From Bacillus marasmi (GTDB taxonomy: Bacteria; Bacillota; Bacilli; Bacillales; Cytobacillaceae), in contig NZ_LR656176.1 in NCBI RefSeq assembly GCF_902168435.1, positions 62,001-126,000 of the forward strand: a stretch of 64,000 nucleotides of DNA, in the 5' to 3' direction. The notes below the pieces were generated by a model. The model was not told where the DNA came from. It ran no database searches and was given only the letters and a program-made list of their open reading frames with translations. Positions 53,406 to 61,815 of this stretch are shown here, in pieces. A program made the position numbers and the translations under genes. Each line of letters starts with the position of its first letter. Position 1 is the first letter of the stretch.

Positions 53406-54122
53406 CTACTTTGTATTCAGCAAGATTTCCATACTTTTATAAAGACGATTGGCAATCAGTTCATAGCCGGCTGAGTTTAAATGAATTGAATCACTGTATA
53501 GATGTACTTTTGGCTGCATTAAAAATAAATCTATCGTTGGTATAAATTGAGACGGACGATAGTGATTGGCGGTTTGATTGATTTCCTCGTTCCATTCTTC
53601 AATTAACTTTTGGATTTGAACACTATTTTGATACTCCGTATATGGATGATAAAGACCGAAGACAATTAACGTTGCTTGTTCATTTTCTTTTCTTATTTCC
53701 GTAAGAATCCGCTCAAGATTATTGATGTAATGAATTTTCCCTGAGTTCATCCTTTTATTAGGAAGCTGTTCGAATTTATATTGAGCGCTTTTTCGAAAAT
53801 CATTTGTTCCGATGTAGACAATGACAAAATCAGCCGAATGAATTGCTGCACTAATTTGTTTATCTCTTAACTGCCTCAATGTATCATCGGTTGTATATTT
53901 AGGAATTCCAAAGTTGCTAATTTTGATATTCGCCAAGTGTTCCTCATCATATATTTGTTGAAAACGCCCTATATATCCCATTCTCAAAGGATCTCCCGTT
54001 CCATGCGTAATCGAGTCTCCCAAGGCAACAAGATGAATTTGATTTTGATATGCAGATGAACTAAATAATATGAGTGCGAATAACGCAAAAATCATGTATA
54101 ACGAAATTAAGATCTTTTTCAT
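53406..54122 (-). CDS. SGNH/GDSL esterase, secreted
   Basis: A 238-residue protein with a signal peptide or membrane anchor (1-24) and SGNH motifs: GDSITHG (Ser37), GIPKYTTD, GTNDFRKS and DSIHLN (Asp211, His214). It should hydrolyse an ester outside the cell. It lies 56 bases downstream of a membrane acyltransferase, the same two modules that are fused in OatA-type peptidoglycan or polysaccharide O-acetyltransferases, so the pair may act together. Confidence 0.88.
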   Translation of the reverse strand: MKKILISLYMIFALFALILFSSSAYQNQIHLVALGDSITHGTGDPLRMGYIGRFQQIYDEEHLANIKISNFGIPKYTTDDTLRQLRDKQISAAIHSADFVIVYIGTNDFRKSAQYKFEQLPNKRMNSGKIHYINNLERILTEIRKENEQATLIVFGLYHPYTEYQNSVQIQKLIEEWNEEINQTANHYRPSQFIPTIDLFLMQPKVHLYSDSIHLNSAGYELIANRLYKSMEILLNTK

Positions 54123-54178
54123 TTGTTAACCCCGGGTTTTCTATTTTTTCAACATGTAATACGACTTACTTCACTGCA

Positions 54179-55243
54179 TCATTCAAAAGTCCCTTGCTCT
54201 TCGACTTGATTTGGAAGTAATTTTTGTGTTTTGAGTTTCTCGTAAACTTTATGCCCATAACTTTTTAAGGTGGAAATCTTTAGCTCAATTAACGGTTGTG
54301 TTATTGCATTAATAGCATTGCTTGATAATATGACAATAATGAATAAAGCGATCACTGACATCATCAAAACTTGCCATGGCTCAGATAGCAGTTCTTTATA
54401 TTCACTACTTCGAAAATATTTAATAAAGAAACCATGTAGTAAGTACACATAAAGCGAACGTGTACCCCATTTTGTAAAAAAGTAATGCCCCTTTGGTACA
54501 AAAGCAAAAAAGCTTAATGTTGCTAATAATGTTAATCCATAAATACCTAATCGGATTAGACCACCGTAAGCGCCATTAACATCAAAATCTTCATATGGTT
54601 TAGACCCAAATAACCATTTATAGTTAAAATCTGGAATTAAATAAAAAATAAGCAAAAGAGTTAGGAAAACAATGATTGAACTAAGCTTTATTTTCTTCGT
54701 TAACAGTCTCTCAAAGTTTTCTTTTTTGAAAAAGAACCCAAGTAAAAATAATGGAAAGAACACAAATGTCCTTGATAGGCTAAGAAAATCATTGATCCCT
54801 TCTATATATCCGACCATGATTCCGACACTAATTGCTAATGCTAGTGCAATGAACGACTTCCATTTTGCAAATAAAAATAGTAATACGTTCCAACAAAACA
54901 AACTTATTAGAAACCATAAAGACCACTCCGGAATAAGTGGGTCAAAAATAAGCTCTTTTTTGTGTTGGAGAAAATAATAATAGGAAGCATACATGCCTTG
55001 AAAAATAATATATGGGATGATTAATTTTTTTGCTACTTTCAATAAATAACCTTTTTTTCGAAAACCTTTTGCGAAATATCCGGAGATGAGTATAAACGCC
55101 GGCATATGAAACGAATAAATGGTCGTATACACTGTAAAGATCAGCTTACTATCCTGGATGTACGATTGAATTAAATGTCCAAAAACCATTAAAAAAACCA
55201 GAATTGACTTGGCATTGTCATAATAAGCTTCCCTTGTATTCAT
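54179..55243 (-). CDS. Membrane acyltransferase (acyltransferase-3/fucose 4-O-acetylase-like)
   Basis: A 354-residue integral membrane protein with about 10 helices. N-terminal YDNAKSILVFLMVFGHLIQ holds the conserved His of the acyltransferase-3 family; SFHMPAFILISGYFAKGF follows. It probably carries acyl groups through the membrane to extracellular sugar substrates. It is directly upstream of the SGNH esterase gene. Target (peptidoglycan, teichoic acid or polysaccharide) is unknown. Confidence 0.88.
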   Translation of the reverse strand: MNTREAYYDNAKSILVFLMVFGHLIQSYIQDSKLIFTVYTTIYSFHMPAFILISGYFAKGFRKKGYLLKVAKKLIIPYIIFQGMYASYYYFLQHKKELIFDPLIPEWSLWFLISLFCWNVLLFLFAKWKSFIALALAISVGIMVGYIEGINDFLSLSRTFVFFPLFLLGFFFKKENFERLLTKKIKLSSIIVFLTLLLIFYLIPDFNYKWLFGSKPYEDFDVNGAYGGLIRLGIYGLTLLATLSFFAFVPKGHYFFTKWGTRSLYVYLLHGFFIKYFRSSEYKELLSEPWQVLMMSVIALFIIVILSSNAINAITQPLIELKISTLKSYGHKVYEKLKTQKLLPNQVEEQGTFE

Positions 55244-55365
55244 GGTTAAACTTGAAACCTCCGAAATTCATAATTTAAAACTCTAATATTATTTATCAAA
55301 AATAGGTTTTTTTCAAGACATTTTTTCATCAAATGCTTTACCCAGCAAATCTATTAAATCGAGGC

Positions 55366-55388
55366 AAAAAAAGAGAGACCCTTTGGCC
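55366..55388 (-). terminator. Left half of the split ppk terminator
   Basis: On the minus strand GGCCAAAGGGTCTCT (55374-55388) is followed by seven T (55366-55372). With the element excised, GGTCTCT would pair with AGAGGCC at 55707-55713 through one G-U pair, closing an AAAG loop: a classical terminator of the ppk transcript, now interrupted. The remaining GGCC / GGTC pairing is only 4 bp. Confidence 0.7.
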
Positions 55389-55443
55389 GAGGGCACTGAA
55401 AAAGTCCTTTTTATATGAAAAGGGACATTGAACTTTGCTGTTG

Positions 55444-55566
55444 ATTTCCGCTCCAGGTGCTTCGCTTTCCGCGGGGCGGGCGGTGAGCCTCCTCGGCGCT
55501 TTAACGCCTGCGGGGTCTCACCTGTCCCGCTGCTCCCGCAGGAGTCTTCGCACCTTCCGCTCCAAT
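55444..55566. repeat. GC-rich, self-complementary core of the MITE
   Basis: About 120 bp of much higher GC than the flanks. Nested complementary pieces: AGGTGC (55455-55460) with GCACCT (55550-55555); GCGGG/GGTGAG (55476-55487) with CTCACC/CCCGC (55517-55530); GGCG/CGCC (55494-55507); and CTCC/GGAG (55533-55544). This resembles a repeat that I recall as dispersed in many Bacillus genomes; only one copy is in this window. Confidence 0.6.
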
Positions 55567-55604
55567 CATAGAAACATAGGGCTAATAAAGCCAACCTAGA
55601 TAGA

Positions 55605-55652
55605 AAAGACGACTCAAAATCCACATTTGTGAATTTTTAAGTCGTCTTTTTT
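55605..55652. terminator. Hairpin inside the MITE, T-run on both sides
   Basis: AAAAGACGACT / AGTCGTCTTTTTT around a 24-base A/T-rich loop. On either strand the stem is followed by T residues, so the element may bring its own bidirectional terminator. Confidence 0.6.
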
Positions 55653-55715
55653 CTATTTCGTTTTTGGATTCTAAAAAAACTAATGGTTTTTCAGTGCCCT
55701 CACTTTGGCCTCTTC

Positions 55716-57830
55716 TCATTCTTCGTCTTCTGACACATGATTTACGATGTCATACAAAATTTGTTGACTATTTATGATTGGCTCATTTGCAAACCTAAGT
55801 CGATAATGATAGACACCATGTTTACTTTGAATTCTCGCCTTCACATTATCTGACAGTACCAATGCAATGATTTCTTTAATCCTTTTTTTCAATTTACCAT
55901 CAAAAATAGGAAACAATATTTCTACTCTTTTCTCCATATTCCTTGTCATCAGGTCCGCTGAGGATAAAAAGATTTTCTCTTCTCCATTATGATGAAAATA
56001 ATAGATTCTGCTGTGTTCTAAAAAACGACCAACAATACTGCAAACGGTAATATTTTCACTGACGCCCTCGATTCCGGGACGAAGGCAGCAAGTACCTCTG
56101 ACAATTAAATCAATTTTTACTCCAGCGTTTGAGGCTTCATAAAATTTCATAATAATTTGCTTATCTGTTAATGAGTTCATTTTAGCTATGATACGACCAT
56201 TATTAAAACGTTTATGATATTCGATTTCCGCATCTATTAATTGGATAAAATCCTTGCGAATATCTAATGGAGAAATGGAAAGATGGTGAAATTTCGGTTT
56301 CTCAGTAAATCCACTTAAATAATTAAAAAAATTTGTCGCATCAATTCCAATCTTTCGTTTTGAGGTGAACAAGCCCATATCTGTGTATATTTTTGCTGTT
56401 GCATCGTTATAATTGCCCGTACCTAAATGAACAAAACGCTGAATGTTATTATTTTTACGCCGTACTACTAGTGTGATTTTACTATGGGTTTTTAATGATG
56501 AAATTCCATAAATAACATGGCAACCAGCTCTTTCCAATTCCTTTGCCCATTGAACATTGTTTTCTTCATCAAAACGTGCTTTTAACTCAACTAAAACGGT
56601 TACTTGCTTCCCATTTTCCGCTGCTTTTTCAAGTGCCTTAATAATCGGAGAATCACCGCTAACTCGGTATAAGGTTTGTTTGATTGCTAACACATCCGGA
56701 TCGTTTGCCGCTTGGGAAACAAAATCGATTACAGGTTCAAATGACTCATATGGATGATGGAGAAGAATATCCCGTTTCGATATTACATCAAAAATATTTT
56801 GCTTTGGCTGAATATCTTGTGATGGCTTAGGTATCATTGCATCATAGACTAAATGATCCTTCACCTTCGAAAAAGTTTTATAAAAATCAAATAGGAAGGT
56901 TAAATCCAGCAAGTCATTAATTAAATATATATCTTTTTCATGAACTTCAAGTTCTTTCAAAAGATAGTTTAATATTTCATCATTACAGGTGCTTTCCTTA
57001 ATTTCTAACCTAACTGCTGCTCCCCATTTCCGCTTTTTTAACTCCTCTTCGATTTCCTTTAGTAAATCTCTTGCCCCTTCCTCGTCAATTGTCATGTCAG
57101 CATTTCGAGTAATTCTGAACTGAGTGATGGCTTTTATGGTATAACCTTTAAATAGCTTATTAATATGATGACTTATGATATCCTCAAGCAAGACAATTTT
57201 ATTTATGTCCTTATCAAAATCTAAACAAACAAATCGCTCTAATACAGCCGGAACTTGTACTATAGCTAGTTTTGGTAGGTCTTCATCAGCCTCATCATGA
57301 TCCTCTAATAAAATGGCAAGATTAAGACTTTTATTTAAAAGCATGGGAAAGGGTCGATATGCATCAATCGCCATTGGGGTTAGTACTGGAAAGATATGTA
57401 CATCAAAATGGTCCTTGACAAACTTCCTTTCACGTTCGGATAAATTGTTAATATTTTTTACCAACTCAATTTTTTCAATTTTTAACTCTGGAATTATCTC
57501 CGCAAAAGTATCATATTGCAAATCTACTAAGCGATGATTCTTTTGAGAAATGGCACACAATTGCTCTTTCGGAGTTAATCCAGCTTTATTTTCCGGCTTA
57601 TTAAAACCTGCTTTCACCTGATCCTTCATGCCTGCAACTCGAACCATAAAAAACTCATCTAAATTCGAACTAAAAATTGCCAAAAATTTGATTCGCTCTA
57701 ACAATGGATTGTCTGAATCCATTGCTTCTTCTAATACCCTTTCATTGAAAGCAAGCCAACTCAATTCTCTATTGTTATAAAATAATGGATGATCAAGTTG
57801 GAGTGGTTTTTTCGATATAGTCGTAATCAC
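55716..57830 (-). CDS. ppk: Polyphosphate kinase 1
   Basis: About 704 residues. It makes polyphosphate from ATP and is membrane-peripheral. The N and head domains (NNRELSWLAFNERVLEEA) and catalytic domains carry the autophosphorylated-histidine motif SSLKTHSKITLVVRR, HLGTGNYNDATAKIYTD, and EHSRIYYFHHNGEEKIFLSSADLM. The GTG at 57830 is chosen: AGGAAG lies 9 bases upstream, whereas the longer in-frame starts lack a site. The transcript's terminator was interrupted by a MITE. Confidence 0.95.
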   Translation of the reverse strand: MITTISKKPLQLDHPLFYNNRELSWLAFNERVLEEAMDSDNPLLERIKFLAIFSSNLDEFFMVRVAGMKDQVKAGFNKPENKAGLTPKEQLCAISQKNHRLVDLQYDTFAEIIPELKIEKIELVKNINNLSERERKFVKDHFDVHIFPVLTPMAIDAYRPFPMLLNKSLNLAILLEDHDEADEDLPKLAIVQVPAVLERFVCLDFDKDINKIVLLEDIISHHINKLFKGYTIKAITQFRITRNADMTIDEEGARDLLKEIEEELKKRKWGAAVRLEIKESTCNDEILNYLLKELEVHEKDIYLINDLLDLTFLFDFYKTFSKVKDHLVYDAMIPKPSQDIQPKQNIFDVISKRDILLHHPYESFEPVIDFVSQAANDPDVLAIKQTLYRVSGDSPIIKALEKAAENGKQVTVLVELKARFDEENNVQWAKELERAGCHVIYGISSLKTHSKITLVVRRKNNNIQRFVHLGTGNYNDATAKIYTDMGLFTSKRKIGIDATNFFNYLSGFTEKPKFHHLSISPLDIRKDFIQLIDAEIEYHKRFNNGRIIAKMNSLTDKQIIMKFYEASNAGVKIDLIVRGTCCLRPGIEGVSENITVCSIVGRFLEHSRIYYFHHNGEEKIFLSSADLMTRNMEKRVEILFPIFDGKLKKRIKEIIALVLSDNVKARIQSKHGVYHYRLRFANEPIINSQQILYDIVNHVSEDEE

Positions 57831-57964
57831 CAAAATACACTTCCTCATTACTATGAAAATTAACATTATTAAAAATATTTTCTATATTAATGTTATCATA
57901 ATAATATTCTGTGGTATTAAATGGGTGTAAAGTGTTTGTAAAAGAATTGTAAAATTGAATACTA

Positions 57965-59485
57965 TTAGGAAAACAAAATTTCAATATTTCGTTTCAATGC
58001 TTTTTCTAAATGCTTTTTTTGTTTATTTGCCTGATATTCTTCAGGTTTCCAATCTTTTTTGCATAAAGCCTCAAGAAGAATTGTTCCATCGCTTACACTT
58101 AGCTTTAAGCAATCGACAACATTTCGCTTTGTACTATTTAAGCTATTTGCCAATTTTAATATCGCACCAAGAAGCCTCATTTTTTTCAATTCATTTTTGG
58201 TATACCAATGCTGATAATGTTCAACAAATTGGCGGAATAAGTCCTTTTTCTTGTATGAAGATATTAAAGCAAGTTTAACTCGGTCCTTATGCTTCATTCC
58301 ATCAATCATCCGATTGGTTAATAAGTAAAATGTATGTTCACTACTGGATTCATTAGAAACATGCTCTCCAAAATTATAAATCGAAGCGCCTTTCATTAAA
58401 TAAAAAAGATCTTCATCAGTAAATTCTGCCAAAGCAAGTTTCTGTAATTGTGTAAATATTGAAAGGGCTAGATAAGATACTTGCTTAGCATGTTTCTGGT
58501 CAACTTCATAATCCTGTGCCAAAAGAAATAAACTCTTCTCCACGACATTTTTAAAAGTCTTTGATCCATGTGGTCTAGATAATTCTTTATAGAAGATCCC
58601 ATCCCTTAGTCCCTTTCTGCTAATCAAGAACGTAGTGGTACTAGAAGTATCCATGATTTGTTCAAATACAAGAACGGCTGGCATGATAATATCGGCACGA
58701 TCACTTGCTAATCCATCCACTTTCGTTAGTTGCGAAAAGGATAGTGGAGCAAGCAATTCCTTAACTTCTTGTATGTCAGTTAGTGCCATTTCATATTGGT
58801 GGATATCAGCTAGTGGATATTTGGTAATTGCTTGATGAATCTGGGCCATATTTCGCGCACTTCCACCGATTGCAATAACAGGAACTTGTTTATTTTTCAA
58901 CCAATCCAGCGTTTCAAAGTTCTGTTGCACAAATGTACTAATTCTTTGGTTCTCCTCAAGTGTCGGAACTTCACCGCTTACAAATTGTTTCTTTAAGGCT
59001 AGTGCGCCGAAAGGAAAGCTATGATATTCGATTAATTCACGTTTATTAAAATAGGTAACCTCGGTACTTCCTCCACCGATATCAATCGTGATGGCTTCAT
59101 CGATGGCAAATGAGTTTAACACAGCGAAATAACCGAAATATGCTTCCTCGTATTCTGATAGTATTCTAATTGAAAAATCAGTCTGCTTTTCTACTTCAGC
59201 AAGAATCTGCTGCTGATTTTTCGCTTGACGAATTGAGGCTGTTGCCACACATTTCACCTCTTTTATTTGGTGATGTCGTGTTACCTCCTGAAAACTAAGT
59301 AGTGTCCTAATTAATAGACTAATTCCTTTTGCCGAGAGAATTCTATCATTGTTCAGATATACACGTAAACGAGCAACAATTTTTACGTTTTCTATTTCCA
59401 TTAAACGTCCACTCAAATCACGTTTATATATGACTAGACGCATTGTATTTGAGCCGATATCTATGATTCCATATTCATTGTACAA
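57965..59485 (-). CDS. ppx: Exopolyphosphatase/GppA family
   Basis: A 506-residue phosphatase that releases phosphate from polyphosphate or pppGpp. It has the actin-fold motif YGIIDIGSNTMRLVIY, IDIGGGSTEV and IAIGGSARNMAQIHQ, and a C-terminal HD-type region (YEVDQKHAKQVSYLA, KGASIYNFGEHVS). TTG at 59485 has AAGGGATG 9 bases upstream and gives the canonical start. It is upstream of ppk with a gap of about 135 bp; the pair manages polyphosphate turnover. Confidence 0.93.
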   Translation of the reverse strand: MYNEYGIIDIGSNTMRLVIYKRDLSGRLMEIENVKIVARLRVYLNNDRILSAKGISLLIRTLLSFQEVTRHHQIKEVKCVATASIRQAKNQQQILAEVEKQTDFSIRILSEYEEAYFGYFAVLNSFAIDEAITIDIGGGSTEVTYFNKRELIEYHSFPFGALALKKQFVSGEVPTLEENQRISTFVQQNFETLDWLKNKQVPVIAIGGSARNMAQIHQAITKYPLADIHQYEMALTDIQEVKELLAPLSFSQLTKVDGLASDRADIIMPAVLVFEQIMDTSSTTTFLISRKGLRDGIFYKELSRPHGSKTFKNVVEKSLFLLAQDYEVDQKHAKQVSYLALSIFTQLQKLALAEFTDEDLFYLMKGASIYNFGEHVSNESSSEHTFYLLTNRMIDGMKHKDRVKLALISSYKKKDLFRQFVEHYQHWYTKNELKKMRLLGAILKLANSLNSTKRNVVDCLKLSVSDGTILLEALCKKDWKPEEYQANKQKKHLEKALKRNIEILFS

Positions 59486-59660
59486 TCTTATCAACATCCC
59501 TTCACAAATAACTTATTTACGGTTGATTATGGTTAATCCTATTTTAAAAGATTGGAAAATAAGAAACCATGATTTTTACAAAACCTTAACGATAATCGAC
59601 TTAAAAATACAATTTGTTCTATGGGAAAGTATTTTTACATAAAAAAGTTATGACAAAAGC

Positions 59661-59697
59661 ACAAAGAGACATCTTCAAACGCTAGATGTCTCTTTGT
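59661..59697. terminator. Terminator of htpG
   Basis: ACAAAGAGACATCT / AGATGTCTCTTTGT with a 9-base loop, just past the htpG stop; T-run modest. Confidence 0.75.
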
Positions 59698-59722
59698 ATT
59701 AGGACGTTTTAATATTTCTATT

Positions 59723-61606
59723 TTATACCATAACCTTACAAATATCATTAGTGAACTCGACTGGGTCAGCAATTGGCAGACCTTCGATTAATAATGCCTG
59801 ATTGTAAAGTAGTTTTGTATATAATTCAAGTTTTTGTTTGTCAGACTCAAACGCAGCCTTCAATGATTGGTATACCTCATGGTTTTTATTGATTTCAAGG
59901 ATTTTATCTGCTTTTACTTGTTGAGTATTATCCGGCATTGCTGCAAGAATCTTTTCCATTTCAATTGAAATGTCACCTTCCGTCGCTAGACAAACCGGGT
60001 GAGATTTCAAACGTTTTGAAATACGGACATCCTTCACCTTTCCAGCCAAGGCTGACTTCATATAATCAAACAGTTCTTTGCTTTCTTGATCCTCTGATTC
60101 AGAGTCAGACTTATTATCTTCTCCTTCGATGCCAAGGTCATCACTCGAAATCGATTTAAATTCTTTTTCTTTGTAATTCATCAACATTTTTATCGCAAAC
60201 TCATCAATATCCTCAGTGAAGAACAGGATTTCAAAACCTTTTTCAGAAACAAATTCGGTTTGCGGAAGCTTTTCGATTCTTTCGACGGATTCACCAGCTG
60301 CGTAATAAATGTATTTTTGATCCTCAGGCATTCTAGATACATATTCTTCCAAGGTGACTAATTTCTTCTCTTTTGAAGAATAGAACATAAGTAAATCTTG
60401 GAGGGCGTCTTTATTAGCACCAAAATCTGCATATACTCCATATTTTAGCTGACGGCCAAACGAATTATAGAACTTTTCATATTTCTCTCTATCATTCTTA
60501 AGTAGGCTTTGTAGCTCACTCTTAATTTTCTTACCAATATTTTTGGCAATAAGCTTTAATTGACGGTCATGTTGAAGCATTTCCCGTGAGATGTTTAGCG
60601 ATAAATCCTCTGAATCAACCATACCTTTAACAAAACTAAAGTGATCTGGCAAGAGATCAGCGCATTTATCCATGATAAGAACGCCGTTAGAGTATAACTC
60701 GAGCCCTTTTTCAAATTCTCTCGAATAATAGTCAAATGGAATATTTTCTGGAATATACAGGATTGAATTGTAACGAACTGTTCCATCGACCGTAATATGG
60801 ATTGATTTTAGCGGTTTATCAAAACCATAGCGTTTTTCCGCATAAAAGTTCTCATAGTCTGCATCGGTCAGCTCGTTTTTATTTTTCCGCCAAATTGGAA
60901 CCATGCTGTTAATTATTTCTTCTTCTGTGTATTGTTCGTACTCACTTTCGCTGCCCTCTTTTAGCTTGCTCTTTGTCACATCCATTTTGATTGGGTAGCG
61001 GATAAAGTCAGAGTATTTTTTGATGATTGTTTTTAAGCGATACTCATCGAGATAATCATCATAATTTTCATCTTCTGTGTTTTCTTTGATTTTTAACGTA
61101 ATTTCTGTTCCTACTTCTGCTTTGTCAACAGCTTCAATCGTGTAGCCGTCTGCACCTGTTGATTCCCACTTATAAGCGATATCACTGCCTAGTGATTTAC
61201 TTACGACCGTAACAGTGTCAGCAACCATAAAAGCAGCATAAAAGCCAACACCAAATTGACCGATAATATCGAAACCATCTTTAAGCTCGGTTTCTTTTTT
61301 GAAGGCTAAAGAACCGCTCTTAGCAATTGTACCAAGATTTGTTTCTAGTTCTTCCTTCGTCATCCCAATTCCAGTGTCGGTGATTTTCAACGTGCGGTTT
61401 TCTTTGTCATGCACAATTTTGATAAAATAATTGTCTTTGTCAAAACTTAATGATTCATCCGTCAAGGCTTTGTAGTAGATTTTATCGATTGCATCACTGG
61501 CATTGGAGATTAACTCTCTTAAAAATACTTCCTTATGCGTATAGATGGAGTTAATCATCATTTCTAATAGGCGTTTTGATTCTGCTTTAAATTCCATTTT
61601 TTCCAT
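59723..61606 (-). CDS. htpG: HSP90-family chaperone HtpG
   Basis: A 627-residue ATP-dependent chaperone of the cytosol. Motifs: [12 protein letters not shown] (Asn, Asp of the ATP site), [26 protein letters not shown] and C-terminal dimerisation region. AAGGGG is 8 bases before the ATG. A promoter and a perfect CIRCE element lie about 90 bases upstream, so HrcA control is expected, unlike the htpG of B. subtilis. Confidence 0.96.
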   Translation of the reverse strand: MEKMEFKAESKRLLEMMINSIYTHKEVFLRELISNASDAIDKIYYKALTDESLSFDKDNYFIKIVHDKENRTLKITDTGIGMTKEELETNLGTIAKSGSLAFKKETELKDGFDIIGQFGVGFYAAFMVADTVTVVSKSLGSDIAYKWESTGADGYTIEAVDKAEVGTEITLKIKENTEDENYDDYLDEYRLKTIIKKYSDFIRYPIKMDVTKSKLKEGSESEYEQYTEEEIINSMVPIWRKNKNELTDADYENFYAEKRYGFDKPLKSIHITVDGTVRYNSILYIPENIPFDYYSREFEKGLELYSNGVLIMDKCADLLPDHFSFVKGMVDSEDLSLNISREMLQHDRQLKLIAKNIGKKIKSELQSLLKNDREKYEKFYNSFGRQLKYGVYADFGANKDALQDLLMFYSSKEKKLVTLEEYVSRMPEDQKYIYYAAGESVERIEKLPQTEFVSEKGFEILFFTEDIDEFAIKMLMNYKEKEFKSISSDDLGIEGEDNKSDSESEDQESKELFDYMKSALAGKVKDVRISKRLKSHPVCLATEGDISIEMEKILAAMPDNTQQVKADKILEINKNHEVYQSLKAAFESDKQKLELYTKLLYNQALLIEGLPIADPVEFTNDICKVMV

Positions 61607-61695
61607 ATTGATTTCCCCTTTCGCTTATGTAAAACTACGACTGTTTAAAAATGCATCATCTTTATGATAGTCATAAAAATTGAACGACAAACAAA

Positions 61696-61722
61696 TTAGC
61701 ACTCAAGTTAACCGAGTGCTAA
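61696..61722. promoter_or_regulatory. CIRCE element (HrcA operator) of htpG
   Basis: TTAGCACTC-N9-GAGTGCTAA, a perfect 9-9-9 inverted repeat. It lies about 90 bases upstream of htpG, near the expected transcription start, where HrcA would repress. Match is exact. Confidence 0.95.
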
Positions 61723-61733
61723 ATCATACCTTT

Positions 61734-61763
61734 TTAATATCATATTCTTTATTTTTCTGTCAA
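61734..61763 (-). promoter_or_regulatory. SigA-type promoter of htpG
   Basis: On the minus strand TTGACA (61758-61763) is followed after 18 bases by TATTAA (61734-61739). CIRCE begins about 11 bases downstream of the -10 hexamer. Confidence 0.65.
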
Positions 61764-61815
61764 GAGTTTCGCTGGAAGTTTCCTTCTTAATATAAATCCA
61801 ACGCGTTTTGATGCA

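Larger units (their letters stand above)
55389..55702. mobile_element. MITE-like element with 15-bp terminal inverted repeats
   Basis: Perfect terminal inverted repeats GAGGGCACTGAAAAA (55389-55403) and its complement (55687-55701) bound about 314 bp with no credible gene. The outside is flanked by CTTTGGCC on both sides (55381-55388 and 55703-55710), a 7-8 bp target duplication. Inside are a GC-rich folded core (55444-55566) and an A/T-rich hairpin (55605-55652). I recall similar ends in Bacillus IS1182-type elements, but no transposase is here; family is inferred. Confidence 0.85.

Noticed and set aside
55313-55624. Minus-strand ORF of 103 residues
   Set aside because: It lies almost entirely in the MITE and its GC-rich core, has low-complexity Ser/Gly/Pro composition and no ribosome binding site.
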